64,000 nucleotides of DNA from Chitinophaga chungangae (lineage in GTDB: Bacteria; Bacteroidota; Bacteroidia; Chitinophagales; Chitinophagaceae): the NCBI RefSeq assembly GCF_017742215.1, contig NZ_JAGHKP010000001.1:558001-622000 (forward strand). Reading direction: 5' to 3'. The notes below the pieces were generated by a model that had not been told where the DNA came from, searched no databases, and saw only the letters and a list, made by a program, of their open reading frames with translations. The translations under genes were made by a program, and so were the position numbers. Shown piece by piece: positions 8,991 through 18,160 of this stretch. The number at the start of each line of letters is the position of its first letter. The stretch's first letter is position 1.

Positions 8991-11900
8991 ATGAACAAAT
9001 GCCTACGCCTTGTTTCCCTGGTTGTGCTTGCGATGGCCATCACACTGGCGGCTCCTTACACCGCCAGTGCTCGTGCCGAGTCGCAGGACACCAAGAACGT
9101 CAGTATCACCATCCAGGTCAAGAACAAAAACATGGAGGAGGTGTTCACTGAAATTTCTGCTAAAACAGGCCTCAGTTTCCATTACGACAAATCCGATCTG
9201 AATCTCAAAAAGAAGATCAATCTGAACTGCGTGAAGCAACCTATCGACGAGGTGCTCCAGCTGCTGACAGAACAAACCGGACTGAAATTTACGAGAAAAA
9301 ACAATAAAGTCATAGTAAATCAGGAACAACACGCCGCCGGCTCCGTAACGACCGTAGCCCTGATGACCGGCGCGGGCAGCCTCGAAAAGGAAGTGCGGGG
9401 CGTAGTGAAAGACGCCAACGGCAACCCGCTGCCCGGCGTGACCATTATGGTGAAAAACACCAACCGCGGCACGCAGACCAACGCCACCGGCAATTTCGTG
9501 CTGAGCGCCAATCCCGGCGACATCCTGGTGATCCGTTTTTTGGGGTTTACCACCCAGGAAATAGCGGTGGGCGCTAGTGACGTGATCAACATCATGCTCA
9601 CGGAAAACTCCCGGTCGCTGAGCGAATTCGTGGTAACGGCGCTGGGCATAGAAAAGAAATCAAAAGAACTCACATATTCCACCCAGCAGCTGAGCAACAG
9701 CGACCTGAGCCGGGTAAAAGACGCAAACGTGATCAACAGCCTGGCCGGTAAAGCCGCCGGCGTTACCATCAGCAGAAGCGCGTCCGGTCTGGGCGGCACC
9801 GCCCGCGTGATCATGCGCGGCAACAAATCTACCCGCGAAAACCAGCCCCTGTACGTAATAGACGGCGTGCCGATGGCGAACTTCTCGCCCTCGCAGCCCG
9901 CCAACGTGTACGGCCAGTCTTCAGATATCCAGTCCGGCGCCGGCCGCGACGGCGGAGACGGCATCTCCAACATCAACCCGGACGATATCGAGACGATCAA
10001 CATCCTGAAAGGCGCCTCCGCATCGGCCCTTTACGGCAGCCAGGCCGCCAACGGCGTGATCATCATCACCACCAAAAAAGGTCGCGCAGGCAAGGCGCGA
10101 ATCGATGTAAGCTCAGACGCTACTTTCGAATCGCCCATGCTGAAACCCGACCTGCAATACCGTTATGCGCAAACGCCTTCCACCTCCAAACCGGGCAGCA
10201 ATCAAAGCTGGGGACCGAAAACCAATGCGCCCGATCATATAGACGATTTTTTCAAAACCGGCGCAACCTATACCAACAGCCTGGCGCTGAGCGGCGGCAA
10301 CGAAGTGGCGCAGTCTTATTTCTCCTATTCCAACACCAGCAGCAAAGGCATTATGCCCACCGCCAAGTTCAACCGGCATACTTTTAATTTCCGCGAAACG
10401 CTGAAGCTGCTCGACAATAAACTGACCGCCGACGCGAACATCACCTTCCTCGCACAGAAGGCGCACAACAGGCCCGGCACCGGTTTTTATTTCAACCCGC
10501 TTACCGGCCTCTACCTGTTTCCCCGCGGGCTGAACTTCGATACTTACAAAAACAATTACACGTATTTCTCTCCCAAACGCAACACCGACCTGCAAAACTG
10601 GTGGAACCTCAACTCAGATTCAGGATGGGCGGGCGATCCCGAACAGCAGAACCCCTACTGGATACAGCATAGGAACCTCCGCGACGAAAGCAGGACGCGC
10701 GGCATGGCCTCGCTGTCCCTGAAATACCAGCTGCTCGACTGGCTGAGCATCCAGGGCCGCGGCAGCTTCGACAAAAGTTACGACGAATACGAAATGAAAG
10801 CGTACGCCAGCACACAAGCCTCCCTGGCGCCGCCGAACGGGCGTTACACCGTTGAAAAGGAATTTAATACCCAATTATATGCTGACCTTATTCTTTCCGC
10901 CAACAAAAAACTGAGCGAGCAGTTCAACCTGGCCGCCACGCTCGGCACCAGCGTCACCGATCAGAAGGTCAGGGACCGAAATCTCACCGACGTCGCTTTC
11001 GATGCGGCGCAGGGGCTTGTTTACGCCAACAAGTTCCAGGTAACCAACATCGACCCGATGGCGCTTACTTCCATCGAGGGGCTCGACCGCAAACAGGTGC
11101 AGGCGCTGTTCGGAAGCGTGCAGCTGGGGTTTAAGGATTACCTGTTCGTGGACCTCACCGGCCGCAACGACTGGTCGAGCACACTGGCCTTCACGCCGCT
11201 CAAAAGCAAAGGATTCTTTTATTATTCAGCGGGCATCACCGGCGTGCTCAGCGAAATGCTGAAATTCCCCGAGGCCGTCAACTTCGCAAAAGTGCGTTTT
11301 TCCTACGCCAAAGTGGGCAACGACATTGCGCCGTACAACTCGCGCCCGGCGGACTTCACCGTTCGCATCACCGGCGGCGCGCCGCAGCTGCTGCTCAACA
11401 ACAGCGGGCCTTATCCCGGCACTTATCTCAAACCTGAAGACAACCGTTCCATCGAAGCCGGTTTCGATGTCCATTTTTTCAACGACCGCCTGTCGCTGGA
11501 CATGACCTTCTACAAAAACAACAACTTCAGGCAGTACATGGAAATCCCCGCCCCGTCCGGCTCCGAATTCCTCACGTATTTTGTGAACCTCGGCAACATC
11601 CAGAACAAGGGCCTCGAAGCAATGCTGACGGCGGTGCCGGTGAAAGGAAAAGATTTTACCTGGACTTCCAACGTGAACTTCTCGGCCAACCAGAACAGGG
11701 TGGTGAAATTGTCGGACGAAGCCATTTCCGGCGCGGACCCGAGCAGCCGTTTCGTGCTCACGCAGTTTGGCTCCAACATGTTCGGCTCCTTTATCCAGGA
11801 AGGCGGTTCATGGGGCGACATCTACACCAACCGTTCGCTGCGTTACACCAAAGACGGCGCGATGATCGTGGACAACACCGGCAAACCCATGGACAGCACC

Positions 11901-12443
11901 AGCGGATTTTACAACGTCGGCAATCCCAACCCGAAATTCAACCTCGGATGGAACAACACGTTCGACTACAAAAATTTCTCTCTCACCTTCCTGATCGACG
12001 GGCGGTTTGGCGGTAAAGTGATGAGCATGACGCAGGCCGTGCTGGACCAGTACGGCGTGAGCGAAGCCAGCGCCGCAGCGAGAGACAATGGTGGGGTGAA
12101 CGTACGGGCGGTAGACGAAACCGGCAAAGCGGTTACGAAAATAGACGCGAACAAATATTACCTGGCCGTTGCGGGCCGCGCGGGCGTGGGCAGTTTGTAC
12201 ATGTACGACGCCACCAACATTCGCCTCCGCGAACTGGCGCTCAGCTACCGGGTACCGGTAAATTCAAAAGTGATCCGCAACCTGCAGGTGGCGGTGATCG
12301 GGCGGAATTTGTTTTTCCTGAAGAACGACGCGCCGTTTGACCCCGAAGTGAGCGCCGGCGGCGACAACAGGCTGCAGGGGATAGACGTGTTCGGTCAGCC
12401 GGCCACGCGCAGCATCGGCGCCAGCCTGAAAGTAGGATTCTAA
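8991..12443 (+). CDS. SusC/RagA TonB-linked outer-membrane protein with STN signalling domain
   Basis: A 1150-residue TonB-dependent transporter. After a signal peptide (about residues 1-30) comes an STN domain (VSITIQVKNKNMEEVFTEIS to LLTEQTGLKFTRK, about 37-105), which contacts FecR across the periplasm. Next are a carboxypeptidase-regulatory-like domain (RGVVKDANGNPLPGVTIMV, about 137-210), a plug (YVIDGVPM; ILKGASASALYGSQAANGVI) and a C-terminal beta barrel ending in SIGASLKVGF. It imports an oligomeric ligand bound by the SusD partner 35 bases downstream. The STN domain and upstream sigma/FecR pair make it self-regulating. No glycoside hydrolase is adjacent, so the ligand is unknown. Confidence 0.96.
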   Translation: MNKCLRLVSLVVLAMAITLAAPYTASARAESQDTKNVSITIQVKNKNMEEVFTEISAKTGLSFHYDKSDLNLKKKINLNCVKQPIDEVLQLLTEQTGLKFTRKNNKVIVNQEQHAAGSVTTVALMTGAGSLEKEVRGVVKDANGNPLPGVTIMVKNTNRGTQTNATGNFVLSANPGDILVIRFLGFTTQEIAVGASDVINIMLTENSRSLSEFVVTALGIEKKSKELTYSTQQLSNSDLSRVKDANVINSLAGKAAGVTISRSASGLGGTARVIMRGNKSTRENQPLYVIDGVPMANFSPSQPANVYGQSSDIQSGAGRDGGDGISNINPDDIETINILKGASASALYGSQAANGVIIITTKKGRAGKARIDVSSDATFESPMLKPDLQYRYAQTPSTSKPGSNQSWGPKTNAPDHIDDFFKTGATYTNSLALSGGNEVAQSYFSYSNTSSKGIMPTAKFNRHTFNFRETLKLLDNKLTADANITFLAQKAHNRPGTGFYFNPLTGLYLFPRGLNFDTYKNNYTYFSPKRNTDLQNWWNLNSDSGWAGDPEQQNPYWIQHRNLRDESRTRGMASLSLKYQLLDWLSIQGRGSFDKSYDEYEMKAYASTQASLAPPNGRYTVEKEFNTQLYADLILSANKKLSEQFNLAATLGTSVTDQKVRDRNLTDVAFDAAQGLVYANKFQVTNIDPMALTSIEGLDRKQVQALFGSVQLGFKDYLFVDLTGRNDWSSTLAFTPLKSKGFFYYSAGITGVLSEMLKFPEAVNFAKVRFSYAKVGNDIAPYNSRPADFTVRITGGAPQLLLNNSGPYPGTYLKPEDNRSIEAGFDVHFFNDRLSLDMTFYKNNNFRQYMEIPAPSGSEFLTYFVNLGNIQNKGLEAMLTAVPVKGKDFTWTSNVNFSANQNRVVKLSDEAISGADPSSRFVLTQFGSNMFGSFIQEGGSWGDIYTNRSLRYTKDGAMIVDNTGKPMDSTSGFYNVGNPNPKFNLGWNNTFDYKNFSLTFLIDGRFGGKVMSMTQAVLDQYGVSEASAAARDNGGVNVRAVDETGKAVTKIDANKYYLAVAGRAGVGSLYMYDATNIRLRELALSYRVPVNSKVIRNLQVAVIGRNLFFLKNDAPFDPEVSAGGDNRLQGIDVFGQPATRSIGASLKVGF

Positions 12444-12478
12444 CAGCACCGACAAGTATTTGACAAAAAAACAAAACA

Positions 12479-14095
12479 ATGAGAACGTTAAAATCAAAAT
12501 ATATCCGGAACCTCGCCATAGCAGGGATCAGTGCTGTGGTTGCGCTGGCGGGTTGCACCAAAGACTTCGAGCGCATCAACACCAATCCTTACGGGGTGAG
12601 CGAAGACGATCTTAAAACGGATTTCCGCCTCATCGGCGAGCCGTTCAAACAGATACAGAACAGCATTTACGGCAATTCTCCCGGTTGGGTGATGCAGATC
12701 CAGCAGAACCTTGAAGGGGACATCTGGAGCGGTTACATGGGCGTTCCCGGGCCTTTCGGCAACGGGGGCAACAACAACTCCACCTACAACCTGATAGACG
12801 GGTGGACGGTGGTGATGTGGGGCTGCGCTTACGGCAATTATCCCGACGCGCCAAACCTTTCCGTAATGCCCGTCGCCCGAAGGATAGAGCAGCTGGCGGG
12901 AGAGGAGTTCAAAGACTTCAAAGCCTGGATGCTGATATTAAAAGTGCTCGTGATGCAGCGCGTCAGCGATGTGTATGGCCCGATCATTTACACCAAATAC
13001 GGCGTGATCAATCCCGATAAAAGCATCGATTACGATTCGCAGAAAGACGCGTATTACGCCTTTTTCAAAGACCTCAACGACGCCATTACGGTGCTCACGC
13101 CGCTGCGCACTTCCACGCTCAAACCTTTCGAAAAATTCGATCTGACCTACGACGGCAGTTATTCCGCCTGGCTGAAATTCGCCAACAGCCTCCGGTTGCG
13201 CCTCGCCATCAGGATCGCGAAAATAGACCCGGGGAAAGCGAAAACCGAAGGCGAAGCCGCGCTCGCCAATCCCGGCGGGCTGCTCGAAACCACTGCAGAC
13301 ATTGCGGCCGTGAACATCGCGCCGACGCCAAACCCTTACAACACGTACACCAGCGGGTATAACGACATCAGGATGGGCGCTCCCATGGAATCCATCCTTA
13401 CCGGTTACAAAGATCCGCGCATGCCCAAGTACTTCGAGCCTTCCGCCGCCGTGCCGGGAGTTTACAAAGGCATCCGCACCGGCATCGCATTGCCGGACAA
13501 GATCTATGCGGACTATTCCAAACTGGCGCCCATGCCCAGCAAAATGCAGCTGATGACCGCCGCCGAAGTATGGTTCCTCAAAGCCGAAGCAGCCCTCCGC
13601 GGCTGGACCGGCGCGGGCGATGCGGCGGAAAATTATGAACAGGGGGTGAGGGCTTCTTTTGCGCAGTACGAACTGTCTTCAAGAGCAGACGCTTACCTCG
13701 CAGACAACACCAGCAGGGCAGTGCCGTACGTGGATACCAAAAACGCCGCGAACAACGTGGGCGCCGGCCATGCCACGCTCAGCAACATCACCATCCGCTG
13801 GGAAGAAGGAGACGCTTTCGAGAGAAAACTGGAAAGGATCATCACCCAGAAATGGATCGCCGTATTCCCCGACGGGCAGGAAGCCTGGAGCGAATTCCGC
13901 AGAACGGGTTACCCGAAACTGTTCAAGGTGGTGGTGAACAACAGCGGCGGAAAGATCCCGACAGACCTGTACATCCGCCGCGTGAACTTCGCATTTACCG
14001 AGTATGCGTCCAACCCGCTGGGCGTACAACGAGCCGTTACTTTACTAGGTGGTCCCGATAACGGGGGTACCCGCCTTTGGTGGGACAAACCATAG
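12479..14095 (+). CDS. SusD/RagB family nutrient-binding lipoprotein
   Basis: A 538-residue surface lipoprotein. The signal sequence ends in a lipobox (VALAGCTKDFERIN), and an N-terminal SusD segment (NPYGVSEDDLKTDF) precedes the TPR-rich core (SYSAWLKFANSLRLRLAIRI) and the C-terminal RagB part (QKWIAVFPDGQEAWSEFRRTGYPKL). It forms the lid of the SusC barrel encoded just upstream and captures the ligand. This subgroup (also called SusD-like 2) often goes with peptide- or glycan-uptake loci. It is the last gene of the ECF sigma/FecR/SusC/SusD operon and is followed by a terminator. Confidence 0.95.
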   Translation: MRTLKSKYIRNLAIAGISAVVALAGCTKDFERINTNPYGVSEDDLKTDFRLIGEPFKQIQNSIYGNSPGWVMQIQQNLEGDIWSGYMGVPGPFGNGGNNNSTYNLIDGWTVVMWGCAYGNYPDAPNLSVMPVARRIEQLAGEEFKDFKAWMLILKVLVMQRVSDVYGPIIYTKYGVINPDKSIDYDSQKDAYYAFFKDLNDAITVLTPLRTSTLKPFEKFDLTYDGSYSAWLKFANSLRLRLAIRIAKIDPGKAKTEGEAALANPGGLLETTADIAAVNIAPTPNPYNTYTSGYNDIRMGAPMESILTGYKDPRMPKYFEPSAAVPGVYKGIRTGIALPDKIYADYSKLAPMPSKMQLMTAAEVWFLKAEAALRGWTGAGDAAENYEQGVRASFAQYELSSRADAYLADNTSRAVPYVDTKNAANNVGAGHATLSNITIRWEEGDAFERKLERIITQKWIAVFPDGQEAWSEFRRTGYPKLFKVVVNNSGGKIPTDLYIRRVNFAFTEYASNPLGVQRAVTLLGGPDNGGTRLWWDKP

Positions 14096-14128
14096 CATTT
14101 ATAGACATAGCTCATCTAAGAATGACCG

Positions 14129-14154
14129 GCCGGCCCTTTCGGGCCGGCTTTTTT
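14129..14154 (+). terminator. intrinsic terminator after SusD
   Basis: 8-bp perfect stem GCCGGCCC (14129-14136) / GGGCCGGC (14141-14148), 4-base loop TTTC, then six T. Confidence 0.94.
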
Positions 14155-14250
14155 ATTGCGGCTGAAAAGGCATGACAATACAGGCCCGTACGGGAAGCGT
14201 ACAGGGAATATGCCGGAAGATTTTTTAAAATGAAATGGTTAAAACGGGAA

Positions 14251-15126
14251 TTACGCTTCTTTGAGCCGCAGCTCGTTCTTGTACTCTTTCGGCGTTTTGC
14301 CGACGATCTCTTTAAAAAAGCGGTTGAAATTGGAAAGGTTCTTAAACCCGCATGAATAGGCGATTTCCGCGATGGACCAGTCTTCTTCGGTAAGGCGTTT
14401 GCAGGCATGGCCGATGCGTACTTCGTTGAGGAACTGCACGAAGGATTTTTTGGTCCTGTTCTTAAAAAAGCGGCAGAAGCTCTGAGGGGAAAGGTTGGTG
14501 ATGCTGGCAACGTCCTGCAGGGAAATTTCCTTGGAGAAATTGTTCATCACGTACTTGAACACCTCGTCGATCTTGTGGTTGTCTTTTACGTTGTACGCGT
14601 GCGAATAGCCTGTGCTGGCCAGGTAGTAGCAGTCTTTGGTTTCCGAGAGCGTTTTGAGGATCTGCAGCAGGGAAATGATACGTTCCAGCCCGTCTTTTTT
14701 AGGCAGGGAAAGAATTTCCTCCTTCAGTTTTTCCTGGGTGTTGCCGATGATCTTCATGCCGCGTTGCGCGCGGTGAAAAAGGTCTGTCAGCGCCTTGGTT
14801 TCCGGCAGGCCGTAAAATTTGTCGCCGAAAATGTCTTTTGGAAAATAGATCACAACGGACCTTGCCTTGAGCGACTCATCATTTTTATGATAGGCTTCGT
14901 CGTTATACCACACATGCGGTATGTTCGGCCCCAGGAATACCATGTCCCCCACGTCAAAACTTTCGATGCTGTCTCCCACGATGCGTTTACCCTGGCTTTC
15001 GGTAACATACACCAGCTCGCATTCGGGATGAAAATGGAAAGGTGTATTGAAATGAGGATCACAGCGTTCGATGATGGTGATCTGGTTGTCGGCAAAGGCC
15101 CCCACTTTTATCAGAATGGGTTTCAT
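14251..15126 (-). CDS. AraC family transcriptional regulator with N-terminal cupin
   Basis: A 291-residue regulator. The N-terminal cupin-like sensor (FHFHPECELVYVTES; MVFLGPNIPHVWYND) spans about residues 20-90. The C-terminal AraC double helix-turn-helix is complete: EISLQDVASITNLSPQSFCRFFK, then WSIAEIAYSCGFKNLSNFNRFF and the closing GKTPKEYK. A purine-rich AAGGAAG lies 6 bases before the ATG. Such proteins usually activate sugar-use genes. It is divergent from lacI across 310 bases and next to SusC/SusD loci, so it probably senses a sugar, but target and ligand are not readable. Confidence 0.92.
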   Translation of the reverse strand: MKPILIKVGAFADNQITIIERCDPHFNTPFHFHPECELVYVTESQGKRIVGDSIESFDVGDMVFLGPNIPHVWYNDEAYHKNDESLKARSVVIYFPKDIFGDKFYGLPETKALTDLFHRAQRGMKIIGNTQEKLKEEILSLPKKDGLERIISLLQILKTLSETKDCYYLASTGYSHAYNVKDNHKIDEVFKYVMNNFSKEISLQDVASITNLSPQSFCRFFKNRTKKSFVQFLNEVRIGHACKRLTEEDWSIAEIAYSCGFKNLSNFNRFFKEIVGKTPKEYKNELRLKEA

Positions 15127-15332
15127 GTTTGCTTCCTTATTGGTTTAGTCCTATGAAAGTATTAGCAGGTTGGTAGTTCTGCCATTTTGAATTCTATTTT
15201 GCCAAATTATTAAATTTCGGTTAAAAAAATACTAGTCGGGCCTATTTTCCGATAATATTTGCGCAGCTTGAAAAATATGACCTGCGGCAAACGCTCAAGG
15301 CCCTTTGCAGTAGCCGCTTTGCTGCTAAAACT

Positions 15333-15367
15333 ATCCCGCAGGGGGCTTCAGGCCCGGGATTTCTTTT
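15333..15367 (+). terminator. terminator-like hairpin inside the araC-lacI intergenic region
   Basis: ATCCCG (15333-15338) pairs with CGGGAT (15355-15360), with a short inner GG/CC stem, followed by TTCTTTTTT. No plus-strand gene ends here, so it may end a small RNA or a prematurely stopped lacI transcript. Confidence 0.4.
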
Positions 15368-15399
15368 TTGTTTTATCGATTTTTTAGTACCTTGTTCAT

Positions 15400-15415
15400 G
15401 CTAAATCGTTATAGC
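15400..15415. promoter_or_regulatory. putative LacI-family operator before lacI (autoregulation)
   Basis: GCTAAATCGTTATAGC has GCTA/TAGC ends around a central CG and matches 14 of 16 positions of GCTAAAACGTTTTAGC, the ideal form of the palindromes between the SusC genes. It lies 21 bases before the lacI start codon, a position suited to self-repression. Confidence 0.6.
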
Positions 15416-15436
15416 TCGTACGACCGATAATTCCAT

Positions 15437-16471
15437 ATGAAGGGTATATCCATCAAAGATATTGCTAAACAAGCAGGCGTTTCTCCCACGACCGTCTCAT
15501 TTGTACTCAACGGCAAAGCGAAAGAAAAGCGCATCAGCGACCAGGTCAGCAAAAAGATCCTCAAGCTCGCCGCCAAGCTCAAGTATAAACCGAACCAGCT
15601 CGCAAGAGGGCTGCGCACCGGCAAAACCAAAACCATCGGCCTTATCGTCGAAGATATCGCCAACCACTTTTTTGCCAATGTGGCGAAAATAGTGGAGGAA
15701 GAAGCCGATAAATTCGGGTATAAAGTGCTGTATGGCTCCACCGAAGACAATCTCGTGAAAGCCCGCGGGCTGCTCGAAGTGCTCGAATACCGGCAGGTAG
15801 ACGGGTACATTATCACGCCCACGCCCAATCTCGACAAAGAGATCGAAGTGCTGAAAAATTCGCGCAAGCCCATGGTGCTCATGGACCGTTATCTTCCGCA
15901 GATCCCCACCAATTATGTGATGGTGAACAATTTCCAGGGGGCCTACGATGCGGCGGAATACCTGCTCGAACTCGGTTATCAGAAGATCGCGCTGGTAACC
16001 ACCACGTCCGAACAGATCCAGATGAAGGAACGTTTCAACGGCTTCACCGCCGCCATGAAAGCGCACCGCGCCAGCCTTCCCCGCAAAATGTGCAAAAAGA
16101 TCCCCTTCGGCGCCACCAACGAAGAAGCGGTGAGCCAGATCACGGAGTTCATAAAAGGATTGCCCGGCCTCGACGCCATTTTTTTTACCACCAATTATCT
16201 CGGCATTTACGGCATCGAAAGCGTGAAGGAACTGGGCATGAAGATCGGGGAAGACGTTGCGCTCATCAGCTTCGACGATCATGATCTTTTCCGCCTGCAC
16301 ACGCCCGGCATCACCTGCGTGGCGCAGCCTATTCACGACATCGCGCGCAACCTGATACAGGTGCTCATGAACGAGCTCAACCAGCACAATAACCAGATCA
16401 ACCAGGTAGTGCTGCCCGCCACGCTCGTTAAACGGGAAAGCTGCCGAAAAAAGGCTAAAACCGTCGCCTGA
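15437..16471 (+). CDS. LacI/GalR family transcriptional regulator
   Basis: A 344-residue repressor. The N-terminal HTH (SIKDIAKQAGVSPTTVSFVLNG, residues 4-26) and hinge helix (KPNQLARGLRTGKT, with the minor-groove PxxxARxL pattern) define the family and predict a palindrome with a central CpG. The periplasmic-binding-protein-like effector domain follows (TIGLIVEDIANHFFANVAKI; YIITPTPN; ALISFDDHDLFRL). The effector is presumably a sugar. Matching CG-centred palindromes occur 21 bases before this gene and three times between the two divergent SusC genes 6 kb away, so those transporters are its likely targets. A shared terminator separates it from the convergent SusD gene. Confidence 0.95.
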   Translation: MKGISIKDIAKQAGVSPTTVSFVLNGKAKEKRISDQVSKKILKLAAKLKYKPNQLARGLRTGKTKTIGLIVEDIANHFFANVAKIVEEEADKFGYKVLYGSTEDNLVKARGLLEVLEYRQVDGYIITPTPNLDKEIEVLKNSRKPMVLMDRYLPQIPTNYVMVNNFQGAYDAAEYLLELGYQKIALVTTTSEQIQMKERFNGFTAAMKAHRASLPRKMCKKIPFGATNEEAVSQITEFIKGLPGLDAIFFTTNYLGIYGIESVKELGMKIGEDVALISFDDHDLFRLHTPGITCVAQPIHDIARNLIQVLMNELNQHNNQINQVVLPATLVKRESCRKKAKTVA

Positions 16472-16505
16472 CAAATCAATTCACCGGGTAAACATATAAA
16501 AAACC

Positions 16506-16538
16506 AAGAGGCCGCATCTGTACGATACGGCCTCTTTT
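16506..16538. terminator. bidirectional terminator between lacI and SusD
   Basis: 9-bp stem AAGAGGCCG (16506-16514) / CGGCCTCTT (16528-16536). It has T's on the plus side and an A tract at 16498-16503 on the other, so it can serve both convergent genes. Confidence 0.85.
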
Positions 16539-16555
16539 GTTGACGTGGAATCCGG

Positions 16556-18142
16556 CTAACGGCCCGTCCACCACACCGGGGTGGTGTAATTGTTGGCGGC
16601 TTTCACCGCCTGGAAGTTGGTGGGATTGTTCAGTTCTTCGCTTGTCGGGTACACCGTTCTTTCCATCATCCTGATATTGCTCGGCGATTTGCGCACCCTC
16701 GCGCCCAACTCTTTCATCAGCCTGCGTGTATCCGCCCACAGCTCGTAAGGTTTCAGCATGTTGTAATGAATGTACCGCTGGTCGTAGATCAGCCCGATCT
16801 TTTCATTGCCAATGGCTGCGTTGAACTCCGCCGTTTTCTGGTCGAGGAAGGTGTTGATGTCCGCATCCGGAGGTTTTACGGCCTTCGAAGCGGGAATGTA
16901 CCCGTTGTAGGTCGTGTTCGTATTCAACGCGTTGATCTCGTAATAAATATCGATGGATTCTTTGATGGCCGCGCGGTATTCGTCTGCCGCAACGATCACG
17001 AGGTCTGCCCAGCGCAATTTCGCTTCGGCCTTGAGCAGGTGGATCTCCGAAGACGTAATGATCTGGTAAGGCATCCCGAAATTCCGCTCGAAGGTGGTGC
17101 GGTTGTACATCGACGGGAAAGTGGCCGCCAGGTCGGTAGTGGTGATCTGCGCGGCAATGGCCGCCACATCGGGCGCCTCGGTGGGCATGGCGGTGTAGTT
17201 GCCGTCTTTGTCCGGCTGGAACAGCACGGGAATGCGCGGATCGTCCGCAAAACCGGGCTTGCGCATCAGGTTGAGCATATTGGCGGGCACAAACAGCCGC
17301 GCGGTAAGCCTTTCGGAAAGGGAACGGAAGATCAGCAATTCCATGGCCTGGTCCTGCCGCCGGTCTACCAGCGTGATGGAAGTGGCCCTGTCTTTCGCAT
17401 AAACACCGTCTGCCAGCACTTCCTGGATGGTGCTTTTCGCAAGGTCGGGCATTACGTTGGTGAGGCGCAGCGCCAGCCGCAGCCGCAGACTGTTGATAAA
17501 CACGCGCCACATGGTGATGTTGCCGTTGAAATACACGTCGTTGCGGGGGAACTGCTGCTGGATAAAACTGCTGTTCAGCGTATATCCGTCCAGGTTAGTG
17601 GATATTTCCTTCAGGTTCGCCAGCATGGCCGGGTATATGTCCGACTGTTTGTCGAACGGCGGGAAGAAGTTGAGGTCCGTTCCCTGCATGGCGTTGAAAT
17701 AAGGCACATCGCCGCAGATGTCCGTGAGCTGGTGGAAAATGTATTCCTTGATAGCGCCCGCCGTCCACATGAATATCTCGTAATCCTGTTTGTCCTGCTC
17801 GGAAAGGCCGTTGTACACCTGCTGCATGGCGGCGAAGGAGCGCAGTTTGCTGTAGGCGTCGCTGTACGGGTCGTGCACCCACGAGAAGCTGCTGGGCGCG
17901 CCGTCGTTCTGAAAGCCGCCGGAGCCCAGTACCGGGTTCAGCGTGTTGAAGTCGTGGAACATTTCGCCGTAAGAATACCTGAAAATGCCGAGCTGCTGCT
18001 GGGTGTTCGTATAAAACCCTTCGATGGTAGGACTGGTGAACCCGTCCGGGTCGAGGTAAAGGCCTTCGAGCTTGCTCTGGCACGAAACGGCGGACAGCAG
18101 CAGGATTCCGGCAAATGCACTAAATATTTTTTTCGTTTTCAT
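16556..18142 (-). CDS. SusD/RagB family nutrient-binding lipoprotein
   Basis: A 528-residue lipoprotein with a signal and lipobox (LLLSAVSCQSKLEGL). It has a SusD-like core (IFMWTAGAIKEYIFHQLTDI; MWRVFINSLRLRLALRLTNV) and a typical C-terminus (TSSEIHLLKAEAKLRWADLV; NNYTTPVWWTGR). It follows the frameshifted SusC gene by 18 bases on the same strand and would be its surface lid. If the frameshift is real, this protein would lack its cognate channel. Expression should depend on the operator-bearing region upstream of that SusC. Confidence 0.93.
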   Translation of the reverse strand: MKTKKIFSAFAGILLLSAVSCQSKLEGLYLDPDGFTSPTIEGFYTNTQQQLGIFRYSYGEMFHDFNTLNPVLGSGGFQNDGAPSSFSWVHDPYSDAYSKLRSFAAMQQVYNGLSEQDKQDYEIFMWTAGAIKEYIFHQLTDICGDVPYFNAMQGTDLNFFPPFDKQSDIYPAMLANLKEISTNLDGYTLNSSFIQQQFPRNDVYFNGNITMWRVFINSLRLRLALRLTNVMPDLAKSTIQEVLADGVYAKDRATSITLVDRRQDQAMELLIFRSLSERLTARLFVPANMLNLMRKPGFADDPRIPVLFQPDKDGNYTAMPTEAPDVAAIAAQITTTDLAATFPSMYNRTTFERNFGMPYQIITSSEIHLLKAEAKLRWADLVIVAADEYRAAIKESIDIYYEINALNTNTTYNGYIPASKAVKPPDADINTFLDQKTAEFNAAIGNEKIGLIYDQRYIHYNMLKPYELWADTRRLMKELGARVRKSPSNIRMMERTVYPTSEELNNPTNFQAVKAANNYTTPVWWTGR

Positions 18143-18160
18143 GATGTTCGTTTTTTGCGG

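Larger units (their letters stand above)
15127..15436. other. divergent araC-lacI intergenic region
   Basis: 310 bases without a protein gene. It is AT-rich near the AraC start, then holds a hairpin with a T run (15333-15367), a weak TACCTTGT promoter-like box (15388-15395) and the LacI-type operator at 15400-15415. Nothing else was recognised. Confidence 0.6.
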
